Shown here: positions 1-12,569 of the stretch, in pieces
Layout: every line of letters starts with the position of its first letter
Numbering within the stretch: position 1 is the stretch's first letter
Assembly (NCBI GenBank): GCA_028017165.1
Contig: CM051531.1
Location: forward strand, 42,781,893-42,845,892
Reading direction: 5' to 3'
Source of the DNA: Herpetospermum pedunculosum
Lineage: Eukaryota; Streptophyta; Magnoliopsida; Cucurbitales; Cucurbitaceae
DNA length: 64,000 bases
Translations under genes and position numbers: made by a program
Notes under the pieces: generated by a model
The model's input: the letters and a program-made list of their open reading frames with translations, nothing else
What the model was told of the DNA's origin: nothing
Databases searched by the model: none

Positions 1-61
1 GGATTAAATGTATTTATTATTGAATAATCATATATTGGGGTTTTCCCAATAAATATTCCAG

Positions 62-561
62 CAGAGGGATGTTCACTGTCACTTTTTGGAAAGTCTTCAA
101 GACTTCCTCATCTTCATTTTCTTCCTTAGGCTTCACAAGCCTATTTGGAAAGGGTGCTAGGGAAACATCAACTAGCACTTGCACGGGCCTTTCTTCACTC
201 AAATTCTTTTTCTTTTTAGGTTCAACAATGGGGGAAATCACCTTCCCACTTCTCAAATTCATCATACTCACATTTTCGCATGAGTTGATAGTCGTTTGGG
301 AAGGAAGCTTCCCTGAGCTCTTACTTTCAAGCTTACTGATTGACACAACCATTTGGGTCAGTTGCTTGTTCAGATTTTGCAACTCGGCCTTGTGAGAATT
401 AAGCTCCTCACGAGCTTCCTTTTGAAATTGGCTTGTCGTATTAACAATCGCCCTGACCATTTCCTCCATAGTACTTCCTGAGTTGGAGGATTGAGCATGC
501 TTGGGATTCTGTGGTCTATCGAAAGACTGACCCCGATACCTTTGGCCTTCCCTATTCCCAT
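62..561 (-). pseudogene. gag C-terminal fragment of dead Athila-like element (copy A, distal part)
   Basis: Minus-strand reading gives the C-terminal half of an Athila-type Gag: a coiled-coil-like stretch (EMVRAIVNTTSQFQKEAREE), the MNLRSGK motif that precedes the protease region in these elements, and VNIPLLE. A near-identical copy lies at 37134-37917. The frame is lost at about position 62, where similarity to that copy ends abruptly, so protease and pol are missing. At 561 the gag is interrupted by the giant LTR element and resumes at 21476. Positions 1-61 are unassigned AT-rich sequence. Remnant of a dead retrotransposon; the family assignment is fairly secure from gag motifs. Confidence 0.8.
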
Positions 562-1674
562 TGTCGCAACGTTTTTGCGACGCGGAGCGGCCGACAACCT
601 TCTATTAAACAGGGGTTTTCACAAAAAATGGAGTCGCCACCAATCATTTAGGGTGTGATTGGTCACCTTAAAAATACGGTCTACGAAGTAAAAAGACGAG
701 GTTCGGGGGTCGGTTGAGTGTAGGGAAGATGTTAGCACCCTACAACATCCCGTTTAAAAACGGTAGCCAAAACGTTTTATCCTAATTATAGCTAATTTCA
801 AATGGTCCTTAATAAATGAAATAAACAATTAAAAATAATGCAATGTTTCAACTAATCATACCCTATCTTTAAAATGAAGTAGAGTTTTGATTTTGTGAGT
901 GATTGTTAATTTTGCCATTAACGCCTTAATCCCGATACCGAGATCATACGACAAAACAAGAACTTTAAAACTCCTTTAATAAAATCATTTTGTTTCAAAA
1001 TCAATTTGAAATTCGATTAAAACTTTAATTAAAATTAAAACAACTTTGGTTGTGAAACAAATAATTTCGAAATTTAATTTGAACTTGATTTGAAATAAAA
1101 ATCTTTTGTTTTGAAATCAAAATAAATCGAAATTCAATTTTAAAACTTAATTTTAAAATCAAAGGAAAACCTCTTTCTTTTAAAATTTGAATTAAAATTA
1201 AAACAATTTTTGGTTTGAGAAACAAACCATTTTTGAAATTTAATTTAAAACATGATTTGAAATAACAATCTTTTATTTTTAAATGGTAAATCAAAAATCA
1301 ATTTAAACGCTCAATTTTAAAATCAAATGAAAACCCATTTTTTAAAAGAAGGGCGTTCTTGTAATTAGCGCATAATGGCAGCAATAATAATCCTCAAAAA
1401 TAGGGAAACCCTATTTATCCCGGGATTGACAAAGAAAGAACATCGAAACTTGATGACATCCTCAAGGTGGGAGGAACAATCCACCACCTATCCCGGGATT
1501 CAGATTTTAAATAAAGTAACAAAACTCATCCTCAAGGTGGGAGGAACAATCCTCCACCTATCTCGGGATTGAAATTTTAAAACTAATTAAACAAACTAGA
1601 AAGATAATGAAATCGCGCTTTAAAATTAAATGGCATGCATCGAAATTAAAAAAAAAACGAAGCAAGAATATCCA

Positions 1675-1885
1675 ATCAGGGGGATATATGAAATAAACAG
1701 GGATATATTATGCTCAAAAACAGTGGGGATATATGCATATAAACAGGGGTATATATCATGCTCAAAACAGGGGATATATGCATATAAACAGGGGTATATC
1801 ATGCTCAAAACAGGGGATATATGCATATAAACAGGGGTATATATCATGCAAGCGGTGGGGATATATGCATATAAACAGGGCATAC
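1675..1885. repeat. LTR-internal minisatellite, about 46-bp period
   Basis: Four to five imperfect copies of a unit containing GGGGATATATGCATATAAAC followed by a TATCATGCTCAAAACA tail. The same array is at about 19324-19539 in the other LTR. Short open frames across it in both directions are low-complexity artefacts. Confidence 0.8.
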
Positions 1886-3334
1886 ATGAACTTCAAACAA
1901 TGCCACAACATCCCAACTACTCCGATATACTCGGATACACAGCACACTTATCAAAATAGTAACAATATCGACCCCAAACAGTAAGCACATGCGATATAGC
2001 CTAGGTACAGCAAGTAGGGTATATACTGAATATGCAGAGGTATATATGGGCATAAAACAGATTAACCAAACTTAAATAAAATAAAGACAGGGGCATTTTA
2101 GTAATTTCAATAATAAAAAAAAATTCGTTTTACCCACGTAATACCCACGCTTCCTCAGCCGTCTGGAGATCGCCTTCACAAGGCCGCCGCCGGAGTTCGC
2201 CGCTGTGTGTCTTGACCCGTCCACCCGAGGCTGCGCCGCTGTCTACTCGTGAGGAAGACCGCACGCCTGAGTATCGCCGTCGTCTGGGCTCGAAGATTCG
2301 AAGCCGTTGAAGCTACGCCGCTGGTCTGCTAGGAGGAAACGTGTCGCAGCCGTCTGGTTTGGGTTCGCCGGAGAGATGGGTTCGAGGAGATGAAGCTCGC
2401 CGCTGGTTCGCCGCCGTCGTTGGTTGAGCTGAAGGAGACGCACGTCGCGAAAGAGATGAAGATCTGGGTTGTTGGAGCTTGCGCCGCCGTCTGGTTCGAG
2501 CTTGCGCCGCCGTGGTTGAAGGAAGAAGACGTCCGCGGTCGTGGTGGAGCTACGCCGTGCGTCTGGAGAAACTCGAAGACGAAGCCCGCCGTTCGGTTTG
2601 GAGAAGACGAAGATCTCCGCCGCGTGCGGTGGCTCTCCGCCGTGGTCTTGCCGGAGAATGGAGACCGCCGCCGTCGATGAAGACCCACCGCCGTCGATCG
2701 TCTGGTCTGGAGCTCCAGTTCGCGTGCTGTGAACGCCATTGTCGCGCCGCCGTGGAGGTCTGGTTCGTGGAGTTTGAAGATGAAGTGCACCGTCGCGGGT
2801 CTGCCATGAACGCAGCTGGTTCGAGGGGAGAAGACGCCGATGTTGAATGCTTGAAGAAGACGAAGTCCGCCGGAGCTGGTTCGTCGTGGGGAAGAGCTTG
2901 GAGCTTGGGTCTGGGCTCGTGGTCCGCCGTCGAGGAGTTGCTGCCGGATCTTGGAGCTCCGCCGTGCGTCTGGAGGATCTTGAAGACGAAGCTCGCCGTT
3001 CGTCTGCTAGAGAGGGGTGAAATCGGAGCTCCGCCGCTAGTGAGATGAAGCTGATATGAACGAGCTTCGCCGGAGAAGACAAACTTGAGATGGCCGCCGC
3101 CGTGGATCACCGGAGCTCCGCCGTCGTGTCACCGTGCGCGCCGCCTTGAGTCTTGCCGGATTTAGGTTGAAGATGGTGGAGTTGGATGAAAGGGATGATG
3201 GATTTTGGAGAAGATGATGAATAGTAGGAGAGAGAAATGGATTTTTATCCTTTTGGGATCCACCCAAAATTTGTCCTATTCTCCTCCCATCTTTCCTCAC
3301 TTTTTTTCCCTTTTTTCCTAACCTTATCTCTTTC

Positions 3335-3343
3335 TATATATAG
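3335..3343 (-). promoter_or_regulatory. TATA box in the left (3') LTR
   Basis: TATATATAG on the plus strand (CTATATATA on the element sense strand), copy of the box at 20999-21007 in the 5' LTR. Its position between an AT-rich upstream part and the CpG-rich block fits a U3/R boundary. In this copy it would fire out of the element toward the dead gag. Confidence 0.5.
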
Positions 3344-3812
3344 AGACCATTAGGTCACCAATGGGCCTTGGTTTGGCTTTTTCTTTAAATTTCATGACCT
3401 ACAAATACAAGAACCGAACCGAGGCACTAACCCGAAACACTAACGAAGCACTAAACCAAACACCCTAAAACCCTAAAATTGAATCTTGGAAACCAACACA
3501 CTTAACCCTGAAAACATAAAACACGAAACCCTAAAAAATGAAATACCCAAAACTAAAAATCTAAAAAAACAAAACGCAGCGGGAAACCGGGATCGAAGCG
3601 TTAAACCCTAGAACAAAACCCGGGAAGCTTCGAACGACCCACTAACGGAAAACAATTTTTTTGGTGATTTTCTTGAAAACTTCGAAAATAACGGAAAAAC
3701 GCGAAATTAAAGAAAAACTGAAAAAAAAACTAAAAAATAGGTAAAAAAACATAAAATGAGTGAGAAATCGAAAATGATGATAAATAAGGCCGGACGAAAT
3801 ACGGTGTCAACA

Positions 3813-3826
3813 GCTTGCCCCCCTTT
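3813..3826 (-). other. Polypurine tract of the Ogre-type element
   Basis: On the minus strand the bases immediately before the 3' LTR read AAAGGGGGGCAAGC, a purine run directly abutting the TG of the LTR, as expected for the plus-strand DNA primer. It fixes the element orientation as minus together with the PBS at the other end. Confidence 0.75.
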
Positions 3827-3912
3827 GTATATCCTTGAAGAATTGAAAAGGGTAGACAAATGATAAAGACAAAGTATTTGGGCGGCCACAATTGTTTATG
3901 ATCAGCAACAAC

Positions 3913-5165
3913 GTGGACCTGGGTTGAGCAGGCTTCGACCGCTAATCTTGGATTAAGGTTCGATTTAACCAAAGAGAAAGTGAAAGGGACCTGGTTTGAC
4001 CAGGCTTCGACCGCTAATCATGGATTAGGATTCGATTTCCAAAGGGAAATGGAAATGGACCTGGTTTGACCAGGCTTCGACCGCTAATCTTGGATTAGGG
4101 CTCGATTTCCAAAGGGAAATGGAAATGGATCTGGTTTGACCAGGCTTCGACCGCTAATCTTGGATTAGGGTTCGATTTCCAAAGGGAAATGGAAATGGAC
4201 CTGGTTTGACCAGGCTTCGACCGCTAATCTTGGATTAGGGTTCGATTTCCAAAGGGAAATGGAAATGGACCTGGTTTGACCAGGCTTCGACCGCTAATCT
4301 TGGATTAGGGTTCGATTTCCAAAGGGAAATGGAAATGGACCTGGTTTAACCAGGCTTCGACCGCTAATCTTGGATTAGGGTTTGATTTAACCAAAGAGAA
4401 AGTGAAGGGGACCTGGTTTGACCAGGCTTCGACCGCTAATCTTGGATTAGGGTTCGATTTCCAAGGGAAATGGAAATGGACCTGGTTTGACCAGGCTTCG
4501 ACCGCTAATCTTGAATTAGGGTTCGATTTAACCTAAGAGAAAGTGAAACGGACCTGGTTTGACCACGCTTCGACCGCTAATCTTGGATTAGGGTTCGATT
4601 TAACCAAAGAGAAAGTGAAACGGACCTGGTTTGACCAGGCTTCGACCGCTAATCTTGGATTAGGGTTCGATTTCCAAGGGAAATGGAAATGGACCTGGTT
4701 TGACCAGGCTTCGACCGATAATCTTGGATTAGGGTTCGATTTAACCAAAGAGAAAGTGAAACGGACCTGGGTTGAGTAGGCTTCGATCGCTAATCTTGGA
4801 TTAGGGTTCGATTTAACCAAAGAGAAAGTGAAAGGGACCTAGTTTGACCAGGCTTCGTCCGCTAATCCTGGATTAGGGTTCGATTTAACCAAAGAGAAAG
4901 TGAAACGGACCTAGTTTGACCAGGCTTCGACCGCTAATCTTGGATTAGGGTTCGATTTAACCAAAGAGAAAATGAAAAGGACCTGGTTTGACCAGGCTTC
5001 GACCGCTAATCTTGGATTAGGGTTCGATTTAACCAAAAAGAAAGTGAAAGGGACCTGGTTTGACCAGGCTTCGACCGCTAATCTTGGATTAGGGTTCGAT
5101 TTAACCAAAGAGAAAGTGAAAGGGACCTGGTTTGACCAGGCTTCGACCGCTAATCTTGGATTAGG
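3913..5165. repeat. Satellite array, subfamily 1 (70/72-bp units, about 18 copies)
   Basis: Head-to-tail units share TTCGACCGCTAATCTTGGAT and CCTGGTTTGACCAGG. Two unit types are interspersed: 70 bp with CCAAAGGGAAATGGAAATGG and 72 bp with AACCAAAGAGAAAGTGAAA. Units differ from each other more than in the adjacent array, suggesting an older or less homogenised edge. Located directly inside the 3' LTR, the usual place for satellite-like repeats in Tat-lineage elements. Confidence 0.93.
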
Positions 5166-8100
5166 GTTCGATTTAACCAACAGGAATTTAAACGGACCTG
5201 GTTTTGCCAGGCTTCGACCGCTAATCTTGGATTAGGGTCCGATTTAACCAACAGGAATTTAAACGGACCTGGTTTTGCCAGGCTTCGACCAGCTAATCTT
5301 GGATTAGGGTTCGATTTAACCAACAAGAATTTAAACGGACCTGGTTTTGCCAGGCTTCGACCGCTAATCTTGGATTAGGGTTCGATTTAACCAACAGGAA
5401 TTTAAACGGACCTAGTTTTGCACGGCTTCGACCGCTAATCTTGGATTAGGGTTCGATTTAACCAACAGGAATTTAAACGGACCTGGTTTTGCCAGGCTTC
5501 GACCAGCTAATCTTGGATTAGGGTTCGATTTAACCAACAGGAATTTAAACGGACCTGGTTTTGCCAGGCTTCGACCAGCTAATCTTGGATTAGGGTTCGA
5601 TTTAACCAACAGGAATTTAAACGGACCTGGTTTTGCCAGGCTTCGACCGCTAATCTTGGATTAGGGTTCGATTTAACCAACAGGAATTTAAACGGACCTG
5701 GTTTTGCCAGGCTTCGACCAGCTAATCTTGGATTAGGGTTCGATTTAACCAACAGGAATTTAGACGGACCTGGTTTTGCCAGGCTTCGACCAGCTAATCT
5801 TGGATTAGGGTTCGATTTAACCAACAGGAATTTACACGGACCTGGTTTTGCCAGGCTTCGACCAGCTAATCTTGGATTAGGGTTCGATTTAACCAACAGG
5901 AATTTAAACGGACCTGGTTTTGCCAGGCTTCGACCAGCTAATCTTGAATTAGGGTTCGATTTAACCAACAGGAATTTAAACGGACCTGGTTTTGCCAGGC
6001 TTCGACCGCTAATCTTGGATTAGGGTTCGATTTAACCAACAGGAATTTAAACGGACCTGGTTTTGCCAGGCTTCGACCAGCTAATCTTGGATTAGGGTTC
6101 GATTTAACCAACAGGAATTTAAACGGACCTGGTTTTGCCAGGCTTCGACCAGCTAATCTTGGATTAGGGTTCGATTTAACCAACAGGAATTTAAACGGAC
6201 CTGGTTTTGCCAGGCTTCGACCAGCTAATCTTGGATTAGGGTTCGATTTAACCAACAGGAATTTAAACGGACCTGGTTTTGCCAGGCTTCGACCAGCTAA
6301 TCTTGGATTAGGGTTCGATTTAACCAACAGGAATTTAAACGGACCTGGTTTTGCCAGGCTTCGACCGCTAATCTTGGATTAGGGTTCGATTTAACCAACA
6401 GGAATTTAAACGGACCTGGTTTTGCCAGGCTTCTTGGATTAGGGTTCGATTTAACCAACAGGAATTTAAACGGACCTGGTTTTGCCAGGCTTCGACCAGC
6501 TAATCTTGGATTAGGGTTCGATTTAACCAACAGGAATTTAGACGGACCTGGTTTTGCCAGGCTTCGACCAGCTAATCTTGGATTAGGGTTCGATTTAACC
6601 AACAGGAATTTACACGGACCTGGTTTTGCCAGGCTTCGACCAGCTAATCTTGGATTAGGGTTCGATTTAACCAACAGGAATTTAAACGGACCTGGTTTTG
6701 CCAGGCTTCGACCAGCTAATCTTGGATTAGGGTTCGATTTAACCAACAGGAATTTAAACGGACCTGGTTTTGCCAGGCTTCGACCGCTAATCTTGGATTA
6801 GGGTTCGATTTAACCAACAGGAATTTAAACGGACCTGGTTTTGCCAGGCTTCGACCAGCTAATCTTGGATTAGGGTTCGATTTAACCAACAGGAATTTAA
6901 TAGGACCTGGTTTTGCCAGGCTTCGACCAGCTAATCTTGGATTAGGGTTCGATTTAACCAACAGGAATTTAAACGGACCTGGTTTTGCCAGGCTTCGACC
7001 AGCTAATCTTGGATTAGGGTTCGATTTAACCAACAGGAATTTAAACGGACCTGGTTTTGCCAGGCTTCGACCAGCTAATCTTGGATTAGGGTTCGATTTA
7101 ACCAACAGGAATTTAAACGGACCTGGTTTTGCCAGGCTTCGACCGCTAATCTTGGATTAGGGTTCGATTTAACCAACAGGAATTTAAACGGACCTGGTTT
7201 TGCCAGGCTTCGACCAGCTAATCTTGGATTAGGGTTCGATTTAACCAACAGGAATTTAAACGGACCTGGTTTTGCCAGGCTTCGACCAGCTAATCTTGGA
7301 TTAGGGTTCGATTTAACCAACAGGAATTTAAACGGACCTGGTTTTGCAAGGCTTCGACCAGCTAATCTTGGATTAGGGTTCGATTTAACCAACAGGAATT
7401 TAAACGGACCTGGTTTTGCCAGGCTTCGACCAGCTAATCTTGGATTAGGGTTCGATTTAACCAACAGGAATTTAAACGGACCTGGTTTTGCCAGGCTTCG
7501 ACCGCTAATCTTGGATTAGGGTTCGATTTAACCAACAGGAATTTAAACGGACCTGGTTTTGCCAGGCTTCGACCAGCTAATCTTGGATTAGGGTTCGATT
7601 TAACCAACAGGAATTTAAACGGACCTGGTTTTGCCAGGCTTCGACCAGCTAATCTTGGATTAGGGTTCGATTTAACCAACAGGAATTTAAACGGACCTGG
7701 TTTTGCCAGGCTTCGACCGCTAATCTTGGATTAGGGTTCGATTTAACCAACAGGAATTTAAACGGACCTGGTTTTGCCAGGCTTCGACCAGCTAATCTTG
7801 GATTAGGGTTCGATTTAACCAACAGGAATTTAGACGGACCTGGTTTTGCCAGGCTTCGACCAGCTAATCTTGGATTAGGGTTCGATTTAACCAACAGGAA
7901 TTTAAACGGACCTGGTTTTGCTAGGCTTCGACCAGCTAATCTTGGATTAGGGTTCGATTTAACCAACAGGAATTTAAACGGACCTGGTTTTGCCAGGCTT
8001 CGACCAGCTAATCTTGGATTAGGGTTCGATTTAACCAACAGGAATTTAAACGGACCTGGTTTTGCCAGGCTTCGACCGCTAATCTTGGATTAGGGTTCGA

Positions 8101-10847
8101 TTTAACCAACAGGAATTTAAACGGACCTGGTTTTGCCAGGCTTCGACCAGCTAATCTTGGATTAGGGTTCGATTTAACCAACAGGAATTTAGACGGACCT
8201 GGTTTTGCCAGGCTTCGACCAGCTAATCTTGGATTAGGGTTCGATTTAACCAACAGGAATTTAAACGGACCTGGTTTTGCCAGGCTTCGACCAGCTAATC
8301 TTGGATTAGGGTTCGATTTAACCAACAGGAATTTAAACGGACCTGGTTTTGCTAGGCTTCGACCGCTAATCTTGGATTAGGGTTCGATTTAACCAACAGG
8401 AATTTAAACGGACCTGGTTTTGCCAGGCTTCGACCAGCTAATCTTGGATTAGGGTTCGATTTAACCAACAGGAATTTAAACGGACCTGGTTTTGCCAGGC
8501 TTCGACCGCTAATCTTGGATTAGGGTTCGATTTAACCAACAGGAATTTAAACGGACCTGGTTTTGCCAGGCTTCGACCAGCTAATCTTGGATTAGGGTTC
8601 GATTTAACCAACAGGAATTTAGACGGACCTGGTTTTGCCAGGCTTCGACCAGCTAATCTTGGATTAGGGTTCGATTTAACCAACAGGAATTTAAACGGAC
8701 CTGGTTTTGCCAGGCTTCGACCAGCTAATCTTGGATTAGGGTTCGATTTAACCAACAGGAATTTAAACGGACCTGTTTTTGCCAGGCTTCGACCAGCTAA
8801 TCTTGGATTAGGGTTCGATTTAACCAACAGGAATTTAAACGGACCTGGTTTTGCCAGGCTTCGACCGCTAATCTTGGATTAGGGTTCGATTTAACCAACA
8901 GGAATTTAAACGGACCTGGTTTTGCCAGGCTTCGACCAGCTAATCTTGGATTAGGGTTCGATTTAACCAACAGGAATTTAAACGGACCTGGTTTTGCCAG
9001 GCTTCGACCGCTAATCTTGGATTAGGGTTCGATTTAACCAACAGGAATTTAAACGGACCTGGTTTTGCCAGGCTTCGACCGCTAATCTTGGATTAGGGTT
9101 CGATTTAACCAACAGGAATTTAAACGGACCTGGTTTTGCCAGGCTTCGACCAGCTAATCTTGGATTAGGGTTCGATTTAACCAACAGGAATTTAAACGGA
9201 CCTGGTTTTGCCAGGCTTCGACCAGCTAATCTTGGATTAGGGTTCGATTTAACCAACAGGAATTTAAACGGACCTGGTTTTGCCAGGCTTCGACCGCTAA
9301 TCTTGGATTAGGGTTCGATTTAACCAACAGGAATTTAAACGGACCTGGTTTTGCCAGGCTTCGACCAGCTAATCTTGGATTAGGGTTCGATTTAACCAAC
9401 AGGAATTTAGACGGACCTGGTTTTGCCAGGCTTCGACCAGCTAATCTTGGATTAGGGTTCGATTTAACCAACAGGAATTTAAACGGACCTGGTTTTGCTA
9501 GGCTTCGACCAGCTAATCTTGGATTAGGGTTCGATTTAACCAACAGGAATTTAAACGGACCTGGTTTTGCCAGGCTTCGACCAGCTAATCTTGGATTAGG
9601 GTTCGATTTAACCAACAGGAATTTAAACGGACCTGGTTTTGCCAGGCTTCGACCGCTAATCTTGGATTAGGGTTCGATTTAACCAACAGGAATTTAAACG
9701 GACCTGGTTTTGCCAGGCTTCGACCAGCTAATCTTGGATTAGGGTTCGATTTAACCAACAGGAATTTAGACGGACCTGGTTTTGCCAGGCTTCGACCAGC
9801 TAATCTTGGATTAGGGTTCGATTTAACCAACAGGAATTTAAACGGACCTGGTTTTGCCAGGCTTCGACCAGCTAATCTTGGATTAGGGTTCGATTTAACC
9901 AACAGGAATTTAAACGGACCTGGTTTTGCCAGGCTTCGACCGCTAATCTTGGATTAGGGTTCGATTTAACCAACAGGAATTTAAACGGACCTGGTTTTGC
10001 CAGGCTTCGACCAGCTAATCTTGGATTAGGGTTCGATTTAACCAACAGGAATTTAAACGGACCTGGTTTTGCCAGGCTTCGACCGCTAATCTTGGATTAG
10101 GGTTCGATTTAACCAACAGGAATTTAAACGGACCTGGTTTTGCCAGGCTTCGACCAGCTAATCTTGGATTAGGGTTCGATTTAACCAACAGGAATTTAGA
10201 CGGACCTGGTTTTGCCAGGCTTCGACCAGCTAATCTTGGATTAGGGTTCGATTTAACCAACAGGAATTTAAACGGACCTGGTTTTGCCAGGCTTCGACCA
10301 GCTAATCTTGGATTAGGGTTCGATTTAACCAACAGGAATTTAAACGGACCTGTTTTTGCCAGGCTTCGACCAGCTAATCTTGGATTAGGGTTCGATTTAA
10401 CCAACAGGAATTTAAACGGACCTGGTTTTGCCAGGCTTCGACCGCTAATCTTGGATTAGGGTTCGATTTAACCAACAGGAATTTAAACGGACCTGGTTTT
10501 GCCAGGCTTCGACCAGCTAATCTTGGATTAGGGTTCGATTTAACCAACAGGAATTTAAACGGACCTGGTTTTGCCAGGCTTCGACCGCTAATCTTGGATT
10601 AGGGTTCGATTTAACCAACAGGAATTTAAACGGACCTGGTTTTGCCAGGCTTCGACCAGCTAATCTTGGATTAGGGTTCGATTTAACCAACAGGAATTTA
10701 AACGGACCTGGTTTTGCCAGGCTTCGACCAGCTAATCTTGGATTAGGGTTCGATTTAACCAACAGGAATTTAAACGGACCTGGTTTTGCCAGGCTTCGAC
10801 CAGCTAATCTTGGATTAGGGTTCGATTTAACCAACAGGAATTTAAAC
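5166..10847. repeat. Satellite array, subfamily 2 (71/72-bp units, about 79 copies, 359-bp higher-order repeat)
   Basis: Highly uniform units containing AACCAACAGGAATTTAAACG and CCTGGTTTTGCCAGG. Units are 72 bp when they read CGACCAGCT and 71 bp when they read CGACCGCT. One 71-mer followed by four 72-mers makes a 359-bp higher-order unit that recurs at least six times between 5.6 and 9.6 kb. Single-base variants (TTTAGACGG, TTTACACGG, CCTGTTTTTGCC, GCTAGGC) mark larger duplicated blocks. The array ends at 10847. Minus-strand open frames of 65-149 codons exist only because 72 is divisible by 3; they start at TTG and are not genes. Confidence 0.95.
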
Positions 10848-10864
10848 AAAGTGAGATGAGTGGG

Positions 10865-10866
10865 AT

Positions 10867-10901
<35 letters not shown>

Positions 10902-10909
10902 TGTGTGTG
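10865..10909. repeat. T-tract followed by (GT)n microsatellite
   Basis: About 24 T residues followed by about 10 GT units immediately after the last satellite unit. Many further T-runs of 15-25 occur through 11.8-16.6 kb. Confidence 0.9.
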
Positions 10910-11329
10910 AGACAACGGTTTTTATTTCAAAACTTAGTTGCCGACTTAAACTTGAAACAAATTCTTTGGAAAACATTAGAAACTCTCATGGATATGAAGA
11001 AGTTCTAAATGCATGTTTTTTGTGTTTTTTTTTTGAAATATTGATGAGGCTTGACCCTTAAGTGAGAATAGAATGCAAATGCGAGTTGCAAAATATGATT
11101 CGAATGTCGCACAAATCATGAGTGCATGCGTTAATGTGCAATGGGAAAGATGAAGCAATGTTCATTAATTCTGAGAAGCAACAATGCAATTGATAATTTA
11201 ATGAAGATATGTCTTGATTTGCTTGGCTTGACCAATGGATTTGACTTTGAAAGCATGACGCAATGATGCATATGCATGCTAATGGTAGAAGATGATTGTT
11301 TATGAATGCAACATGTGCATAATATGTTA

Positions 11330-11860
11330 AAGATAATGAATGTCATGAATACAACATGTATGCATGTGCATTAACAAAATGTCCTAAATGCAGCATGTAT
11401 GCATGAGCATGCTAGGAGGAGGATGACGGATGTCATGGATGCAATATGTATGCATGATACTGATGCATATGCATCCTAAGGGTAGAACAATGTCATGAAT
11501 GCAACATGTGCATAAGATGTTAAGGGTAATGAATGTCAAGAATGCAACATGTTTGCATGTGCATTAACAAAATGTCCTAAATGTAGCATGTATGCATGAG
11601 CATGCTAGGAGTAGGATGACGAATGTCATGGATGCAGTATGTATGCATGATACTGATGCACATGCATCCTAAGGAAAAAATAATGCCATGAATGCAACAT
11701 GTGTGCACATGCTTGTCGAGGGTATATGAATGATTGAATGCAACATGTGCATAATATGTTAAAGGTGATGAATGATTGAATATATCATGTTGAGGGTAGA
11801 AAATGTAAAATGCAACATGTATGCACGAATCGTATGATCTACCAACTAGCCATGATATGT
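11330..11860. repeat. 193-bp tandem repeat, about 2.5 copies
   Basis: The block containing AACAAAATGTCCTAAATG, CATGAGCATGCTAGGAG and TGATACTGATGCA recurs with an offset of about 193 bp (for example the GTCCTAAATG at 11381 and 11574), then decays. Rich in GCAACATGT and ATGCAT. Confidence 0.8.
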
Positions 11861-12569
11861 GAAAATGTTATTTTTTTTTTTTTTTTTTTTTTTATTTTTT
11901 TTTTTTATGATGTTAATGATATCAACTTGCATGATTTGTGAAAACAAAAGCTTAATCAAAAATGACTTTTGTGTTATTGAAATGATCACTCTTGCTTAAA
12001 CTCATTGATCTTATCAGCCAATACTTAGCGGAGAATCAAATAAAAATAATGGTGTCACCATCAGGATTTTTTTTTTTTTTTTTTTTTTTTTTTGAATGCT
12101 TTCTTTCACCTGAGAGAAATTAAATGTGTCAGTCCTAGATTACTCAACTATATTGGACAATGTGGGTTGTTGGGTAGATTCTCATGTGCTAGATTAGAGA
12201 ACTTATCAAAAGTAATTGATAATGTGATGAACATCTTCTGATTAAACTGCTTCATAACTTAGCCTTGTAATGAACGAGAATGTTGGATTACAAGAAATGG
12301 AATTTAGATTTGGAATATAGGATGACAATCAATGAGGGAAGGAATGTGAAGGAAGATGTAGTATTCCAATGCTTTCAGAAGATCTCTTGGACAATAAGAG
12401 ATTGAAAATGTATTTTCACATTTGAGTGAGAAATTGGAAATTAGTCAGATGGAAAGATGAGCGATATGACTCCATTTCCTCGGACAAGGGTTTTGAGAGC
12501 TAAAAGTAGATTTTTGAGAAATTCTCGCTTTCTTTGAGTAAACTCGAGATCTTTGATGATATTTGTTCT

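Larger units (their letters stand above)
562..3812 (-). repeat. 3' LTR of the Ogre-type element (left copy, 3251 bp)
   Basis: Matches 18216-21475 almost base for base. By eye I count about twelve substitutions, a 10-bp GC-rich indel (absent here) and a 1-bp indel in an A-run. Read on the minus strand it starts TGTTGACACC and ends TTGCGACA. Internal parts in sense order: an AT-rich U3 part, a TATA box at 3335-3343, a roughly 1-kb CpG-rich block at about 2150-3180, an ATATATGCATATAAACAGG minisatellite, and an AT-rich tail. Several differences from the other LTR are C-to-T or G-to-A at CpG, as expected for methylated DNA. Confidence 0.93.

Noticed and set aside
2243..3110. Several overlapping frames on both strands in the left Ogre-type LTR
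   Set aside because: Compositional artefact of the CpG-rich block; stop codons are rare there in all frames.
3913..10847. CRISPR-like or centromeric array
   Set aside because: Units are contiguous without unique spacers and the genome is a plant; position between a PPT-bounded LTR and a PBS-bounded LTR shows that it belongs to a retrotransposon rather than being an independent centromere block.
5412..10915. Many minus-strand open frames of 65-149 codons with a repeated VKSNPNPRLAGRSLAKPGP-type unit
   Set aside because: They arise because the 72-bp satellite unit is divisible by three; each 71-bp unit breaks the frame, starts are TTG, and the sequence is clearly an array within the untranslated part of an LTR element.
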